Positions 60,263 to 64,000 of a stretch of 64,000 bases of DNA are shown here, one piece after another. Below the pieces are notes generated by a model, which did not search any database, had not been told where the DNA came from, and saw nothing but the letters and a program-made list of their open reading frames with translations. Every line of letters begins with the position of its first letter. Position 1 is the stretch's first letter. The DNA comes from Paracoccus sp. M683 (GTDB taxonomy: Bacteria > Pseudomonadota > Alphaproteobacteria > Rhodobacterales > Rhodobacteraceae). The DNA is taken from positions 1 through 64,000 of the forward strand of contig NZ_VKDF01000013.1 of assembly GCF_007096355.1 (NCBI RefSeq), read 5' to 3'. The position numbers were made by a program, and so were the translations under genes.

Positions 60263-61342
60263 TCAATCCGCCAGCACATCACCGATGCCAGTGAAGACAC
60301 CACCGACCTGATTGAAGACAAAGGCCCCAGCCAAGCGTACCTCACCGAAAAGGGTGCTTTCAACCACAGCCCCGGCCTCGCCGGAAAGCAGGCCGACATA
60401 GCGGCTGTGGGCGGGATCATCGGTCGGAATATCGGTAATATCCACGATCCGTATTCCGGTCGCGACCGCCAGGCGCTGGACCGCCGGATCACGCACATCG
60501 ACAAGCCCAAGCCGTATCCGACGTGCCGAAAGCCGCGACGACAGTTTCAGCGCCAGATCGTCCGAGGAGACGAGCACCGTGATGGGATGCTTCATCGGCC
60601 CAAGGCTGACCATCTGGGCGCGGAAAAGATCGATATCAATATCCGGGGCGGCAAGGATGACCTCGATCCGGTCCAGCACATCGTCCCGCCCGGCAAGACG
60701 CAGTTGCACCAGCGTCTCCATCGTCAGCCGCGCGCCCATGCTGTGAGCCAGCACCGGCACCGCGTCGGAAGCGGACCGACCCTTTGTCAAAAGCCGCAGC
60801 AGATCGGCAAGCGCCGCGCGGGAAAAGTCAGACGCGTCACGATCAGCCAGATAGGCGCCCGGATCGCCTGCCGAGGGCCATGTAAAAAGGACGGGCTTTT
60901 CCTCGATATGCGCATCGACCGAAAGCTGCGCGGTACGGAACAAGGCCTCATGAAAGCGGGTGTTGAAGCCGTGGACATAAAGTCCGACCCCCTCGCGCGA
61001 GAGACGCTTTGCAAAGGCGTCACGGCTAAGCGTCTGCCGGCTGCGCATCACGAAATTCCGGTCGGCGCTGCTGCCATTGCGATCCGGCCATTCAATCTTT
61101 CCCGGCCGATGGCCAGGCGGCACCGAGACCTCGTATTCCAGCCAGCTTGGCCGGATGGAGCGAGAGTCGCCAAAGGCCCCCGGCAGATTTGCCTCGGGCG
61201 CGCGGGTGGTCATGGTCAGCACCCGGACAAGGCGGGCGCCCTCGGGCAGGGCACCGGCATCGGGGGCCAGAACTTCCGGCCCCGGACGCGCAGCGCAGCC
61301 TGCAAGCGCAAGCGTCAGGATCAGAAGCAGGCGGCCCAACAT
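60263..61342 (-). CDS. DUF900-type alpha/beta-hydrolase lipoprotein
   Basis: 359 aa from ATG 61342. Lipoprotein signal MLGRLLLILTLALAGCAARP with the lipobox LAGC and Cys16. The DUF900 esterase-like domain contains VGLYVHGFNTRFHEALFRTA, VLFTWPSAGDPGAYLADRDA and the nucleophile elbow VLAHSMGARLTMETLVQLRL; VSSDDLALKLSSRLSARRIR may carry the Asp. Substrate unknown. It starts 5 bp after the ABC permease stop, so it belongs to the exporter operon and may act on the exported or envelope compound in the periplasm. Confidence 0.85.
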   Translation of the reverse strand: MLGRLLLILTLALAGCAARPGPEVLAPDAGALPEGARLVRVLTMTTRAPEANLPGAFGDSRSIRPSWLEYEVSVPPGHRPGKIEWPDRNGSSADRNFVMRSRQTLSRDAFAKRLSREGVGLYVHGFNTRFHEALFRTAQLSVDAHIEEKPVLFTWPSAGDPGAYLADRDASDFSRAALADLLRLLTKGRSASDAVPVLAHSMGARLTMETLVQLRLAGRDDVLDRIEVILAAPDIDIDLFRAQMVSLGPMKHPITVLVSSDDLALKLSSRLSARRIRLGLVDVRDPAVQRLAVATGIRIVDITDIPTDDPAHSRYVGLLSGEAGAVVESTLFGEVRLAGAFVFNQVGGVFTGIGDVLAD

Positions 61343-61347
61343 ATGCC

Positions 61348-62460
61348 TTACCGCAGGAATTTCTTGAATCGTATCAGTGCCACCCAGAACAGCGCCACCC
61401 CGATCGCCGCCAGCGCCGCGAACTGGGGCCAGACCACGTCAAGCCCCGCACCTCGGAACAAGATGCCCTGCGAGAGGATGATGAAATGCGTGTTGGGGGC
61501 TGCAAGCATGATGGTCTGGATGATCTCTGGCATGGATTCCCGCGGCGTCATCGCGCCTGACAGCACCTGCAGCGGCAAAAGCGCCATCATCAGCAAAAGC
61601 GCGAATTGCGGCATCGACCCGGCGATGGTGGCAAGGAAAATTCCAAGCCCCGTCATGGCGAAAACCATCAGCACCGCGCCCGCAAGAAACAGCACGACCG
61701 AGCCCTGCACCGGAACCGCCATCAGCGCCTGCACCACAACACTTAGCGAAAAGATCGACCCCAGCAGCACCACCAGCCCCATCGACCAGATCTTGGAAAA
61801 CATGATCTCGGTCGTGGTGACGGGCATGACCAGCAGGTGCTCGACCGTGCCATGTTCCTTTTCGCGGATCAGCGCCGCGCCGGTCAGCACCAGCGACAGC
61901 ATGGTGATCGACCGGATCACGGCGGAAATCGCGCCGAACCACTTCGGATCCAGCGAGGGATTATACCGCGCGCGGAGCGCCAGATCGACCGTCAGCGCGG
62001 TCTCGGCCCGGTAGCCCGCCACATATTCCGAAACCTCGGAGGACACGATCTGCTGGATATAGCCGCCGCCGGTGAAGGCCTGGCTCATCCTTGTCGCGTC
62101 GATATTCAGCTGGATCGCCGGGTTTTTTCCGGCCAGCACATCGCGCGCGAAATCCGGTGGGATGTTCAGCGCAAAAGTATCCAGCCCCTGATCCATCCGC
62201 CGATCCATCTCGGCCGTCGTGGTCATCTGCGGCTCGACAAAATAGGGCGGATAAAAGGCCGAGGTGATGCGGGCGGAGAGATGCGACTGATCCTCATCCA
62301 CGATCGAGATCGCGGCATTCGTCAGCGCCTCGGGCGAGACGTTCGCAGAGGTCCAGATCGAGAGCGAAAAGGAATAGACGATCAGCACCAGCATCACCGG
62401 ATCGCGCCAGAGCCCGCGCAATTCCTTGACGCCCAGATTGAAGGTGTTGCGCAGGTTCAT
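61348..62460 (-). CDS. ABC-2 type transporter permease (YhhJ-like)
   Basis: 370 aa from ATG 62460. One N-terminal helix (LRGLWRDPVMLVLIVYSFSL), a large periplasmic domain (INIPPDFARDVLAGKNPAIQ), then five helices from residue ~175 (ITMLSLVLTGAALIREKEHG; VEHLLVMPVTTTEIMFSKIW; VLFLAGAVLMVFAMTGLGIF; ALLLMMALLPLQVLSGAMTP). This is the YhhJ/YbhS-type half of an ABC-2 drug or cell-envelope exporter. It starts 7 bp after the RbbA-like gene. Confidence 0.9.
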   Translation of the reverse strand: MNLRNTFNLGVKELRGLWRDPVMLVLIVYSFSLSIWTSANVSPEALTNAAISIVDEDQSHLSARITSAFYPPYFVEPQMTTTAEMDRRMDQGLDTFALNIPPDFARDVLAGKNPAIQLNIDATRMSQAFTGGGYIQQIVSSEVSEYVAGYRAETALTVDLALRARYNPSLDPKWFGAISAVIRSITMLSLVLTGAALIREKEHGTVEHLLVMPVTTTEIMFSKIWSMGLVVLLGSIFSLSVVVQALMAVPVQGSVVLFLAGAVLMVFAMTGLGIFLATIAGSMPQFALLLMMALLPLQVLSGAMTPRESMPEIIQTIMLAAPNTHFIILSQGILFRGAGLDVVWPQFAALAAIGVALFWVALIRFKKFLR

Positions 62461-62467
62461 CCGCCCC

Positions 62468-64000
62468 TCACTTCGCCTGTTTTTCCAGGAAGGCCGCCGC
62501 CAGCCCGATAATCACCGGAATGGCGATGCCCATGGCCAGCATCGGCCCGGCCAGTTCCGCCATTCCGAAGGCCTTGGAGAAAGCCCCCCGCGCGGCGGTG
62601 ATAAACCAGGTCGAGGGGTAGATCTCGCCCAGAACCCGGCCAAAACCCGACAGCGAAGAGACCGGGTAGATCAAACCCGAATAGCTGACCGCCGGGATCA
62701 TCGTCAGCATGGCGGTCGCGAACAGCGCCGCGACCTGACTTGCGATGAAGACCGACACCAGAAAACCAAGCGCCGTGGTCGCGGTGACATAGATCAGCGC
62801 CGAAAGGGTAAAGCCCAGAAAACTGCCGTTGAAGGGCACTGCGAAGAATGTGACCGCCATGGCCATCATCAGGAAGAAATTCAGCATGGCCAGCGCGATA
62901 TAGGGCAGCTGTTTGCCAAGCAGAAATTCCAGCCGCGTCACCGGCGTGACGTAGAAATTGATGATCGAGCCCAGTTCGCGTTCACGCGCGACCGAAAGCG
63001 TGGTCAGGATCGCCGGGATCATCAGCAAAAGCAGCGGGATGATCGCCGGGACCATCGCATTCAGGCTGCGCACGTCGGGGTTGTAGCGGTATCGGGTCAC
63101 CAGTTCGAAACTGCCGCCGCTCGCCTTGTCACCGTAAAGCTGACGCGCCTGACGTGTGATCCAGTCGGCATGCATGCCCTGCACATAGCCCTGCACCGTA
63201 TTGGCGCGGCTGGGGTTGGCGCCGTCGAACCAGGCCCCGACCTGCACATCCCTGCCTGCCGCGATATCGGCGGCAAAGCCGGGCGGGATCTCGATCGCCA
63301 GCGCCAGCTCGCCCGAGCGCATTCTTGCGTCGATCTCGTCGTAACTTGTCAGGGCCGGCTGTTCGATGAAATAGCGCGATCCCGCAATATCGGCGATATA
63401 ATTGCGGCTGGTGGTGGTCTGGTCGCGGTCAAGGGCGGCGAAGGTCAGATCCTCGACATCCATGTTGATGCCCAGCCCCACCACGATCATCAGAAGAAGG
63501 CTGCCGACCAACGCCATGGTCAGCCGGATCGGATCGCGCTGCAATTGCAGGCTTTCCAGCTGCGAATAGCTAAGCAGTCGCCGCAGGCTGAAGCCGGATT
63601 GCTGCGCGTGATGGGTCACCCCGGCTGCGGGGGCCTCGGGCGCGGCCTCGGGCGCAGCGGCGGGGGCGGGTGCCGTCTCGCCAATCGCCTCTTCAAGATA
63701 GGCGATGAACGCGTCTTCCAGCGTGGCGCAACCTTTGGCTTTCGTGATCCCCTCGGCGGTGTCCGAGACCAGCACCTTGCCCGCATGCATCAGGCTGATG
63801 CGGTCGCACCATTCCGCCTCGTTCATGAAATGGGTCGAGACAAAGATCGTCACGCCATCCTTGCGCGAAAGTTCCGCCAGAATGCGCCAGAAGCCGTTGC
63901 GCGCCACCGGGTCCACCCCCGAGGTCGGCTCGTCAAGGATCAGGATCTCGGGCGCATGGATCATCGCCACCGCCAGCGAAAGCCGCTGGCGGATACCCAG
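62468..64000 (-). CDS. Fused ABC ATPase/ABC-2 permease (RbbA/YhiH-like), N-terminus off the right edge
   Basis: The frame is open to position 64000; 510 C-terminal residues are visible. The ATPase end shows the signature region LGIRQRLSLAVAMIHAPEIL, Walker B ILILDEPTSGVDPVARNGFW and the H-loop TIFVSTHFMNEAEWCDRISL. An Ala/Pro linker (ETAPAPAAAPEAAPEAPAAG) leads into an ABC-2 permease with its first helix at about LTMALVGSLLLMIVVGLGIN, a periplasmic domain (ALAIEIPPGFAADIAAGRDV) and five helices. Together with the YhhJ-like permease it forms a heterodimeric exporter; a HlyD-like adaptor is expected upstream, beyond the window. RbbA-type proteins usually have two ATPase domains; only the end of one is in view. 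Confidence 0.88.
   Translation of the reverse strand: MGIRQRLSLAVAMIHAPEILILDEPTSGVDPVARNGFWRILAELSRKDGVTIFVSTHFMNEAEWCDRISLMHAGKVLVSDTAEGITKAKGCATLEDAFIAYLEEAIGETAPAPAAAPEAAPEAPAAGVTHHAQQSGFSLRRLLSYSQLESLQLQRDPIRLTMALVGSLLLMIVVGLGINMDVEDLTFAALDRDQTTTSRNYIADIAGSRYFIEQPALTSYDEIDARMRSGELALAIEIPPGFAADIAAGRDVQVGAWFDGANPSRANTVQGYVQGMHADWITRQARQLYGDKASGGSFELVTRYRYNPDVRSLNAMVPAIIPLLLLMIPAILTTLSVARERELGSIINFYVTPVTRLEFLLGKQLPYIALAMLNFFLMMAMAVTFFAVPFNGSFLGFTLSALIYVTATTALGFLVSVFIASQVAALFATAMLTMIPAVSYSGLIYPVSSLSGFGRVLGEIYPSTWFITAARGAFSKAFGMAELAGPMLAMGIAIPVIIGLAAAFLEKQAK

Noticed and set aside
1-64000. CRISPR arrays, tRNA or rRNA genes
   Set aside because: No regularly spaced repeats and no cloverleaf or rRNA-like stretch was noticed; the short tandem repeats at 5966-6028 are coding.

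Overview
The window looks like a GC-rich alphaproteobacterium of the Rhodobacterales (Paracoccus/Rhodobacter-like). The grounds are the codon use, a GTA-like tail-tip protein with DUF2793/DUF6127/DUF6441 phage families, a consensus FNR/FnrL box, and a PHA synthase - MaoC/phosphotransacetylase - acetate kinase - enoyl reductase operon. No rRNA, tRNA, CRISPR array, replication gene or integrase was seen. All family names are recognition by eye, without database searches.

Layout. (1) 1-860: the end of an IS21-family element that has cut the 3' end of a Dam-type adenine methylase gene. (2) About 986-33000: the late (virion plus lysis) half of a short-tailed (podovirus-like) prophage, almost all on the + strand. 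It holds head-to-tail adaptor-like proteins, a nozzle/propeller-like protein, a long repeat-rich tail fibre, a GNAT protein and a protein with an S74-like chaperone end. Next come a virion lysozyme, a 486-aa Arg/Asp-rich protein, and one giant 4717-aa polyvalent protein joining internal virion segments to an adenine methylase, an SNF2-type helicase, a zincin and a PBECR-type nuclease domain. After these lie an Ig-SGNH tail protein and a lysis cassette (GH108 endolysin, holin-like protein, nested spanin-like pair). A HicAB toxin-antitoxin pair and an orphan BrnA antitoxin sit on the opposite strand inside the lysis end. Terminase, portal, integrase and replication genes are not in the window.

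(3) About 33000-36350: a graveyard of fragments (CorC C-terminus, IS5 and IS4 transposases, P-type ATPase C-terminus) around an intact Ca2+/Na+ exchanger-type gene. (4) 36495-39323: an efflux cassette (DUF2955 membrane protein plus HlyD/EmrA adaptor) divergent from a MarR regulator, flanked by two similar IS-end relics.

(5) 39605-52780: a second, minus-strand, siphovirus/GTA-like prophage in decay. In transcription order it has a 5'-truncated Mu gpT-like capsid gene, DUF2190, a head-tail joining protein, DUF6441, a DUF6653 cargo gene and a fusion of a tail gene to the end of the tape-measure gene. These are followed by IS3, a 5'-truncated tail-tip protein, a DUF2793 fibre, DUF6127, an M15 peptidase cut by an IS21 element, and a 221-aa unknown with its own terminator. 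IS3 has no target duplication and joins two different genes, so a deletion took out the middle of the tail module. IS66 and IS5 fragments cap the capsid end.

(6) 53563-64000: ordinary host genes, all on the minus strand: gltS; the operon phaC - maoC/pta - ackA - fabI behind an FNR-type box and nested palindromes; then an ABC-2 exporter (RbbA-like fused ATPase/permease running off the right edge, a YhhJ-like permease) and a DUF900 lipoprotein hydrolase.
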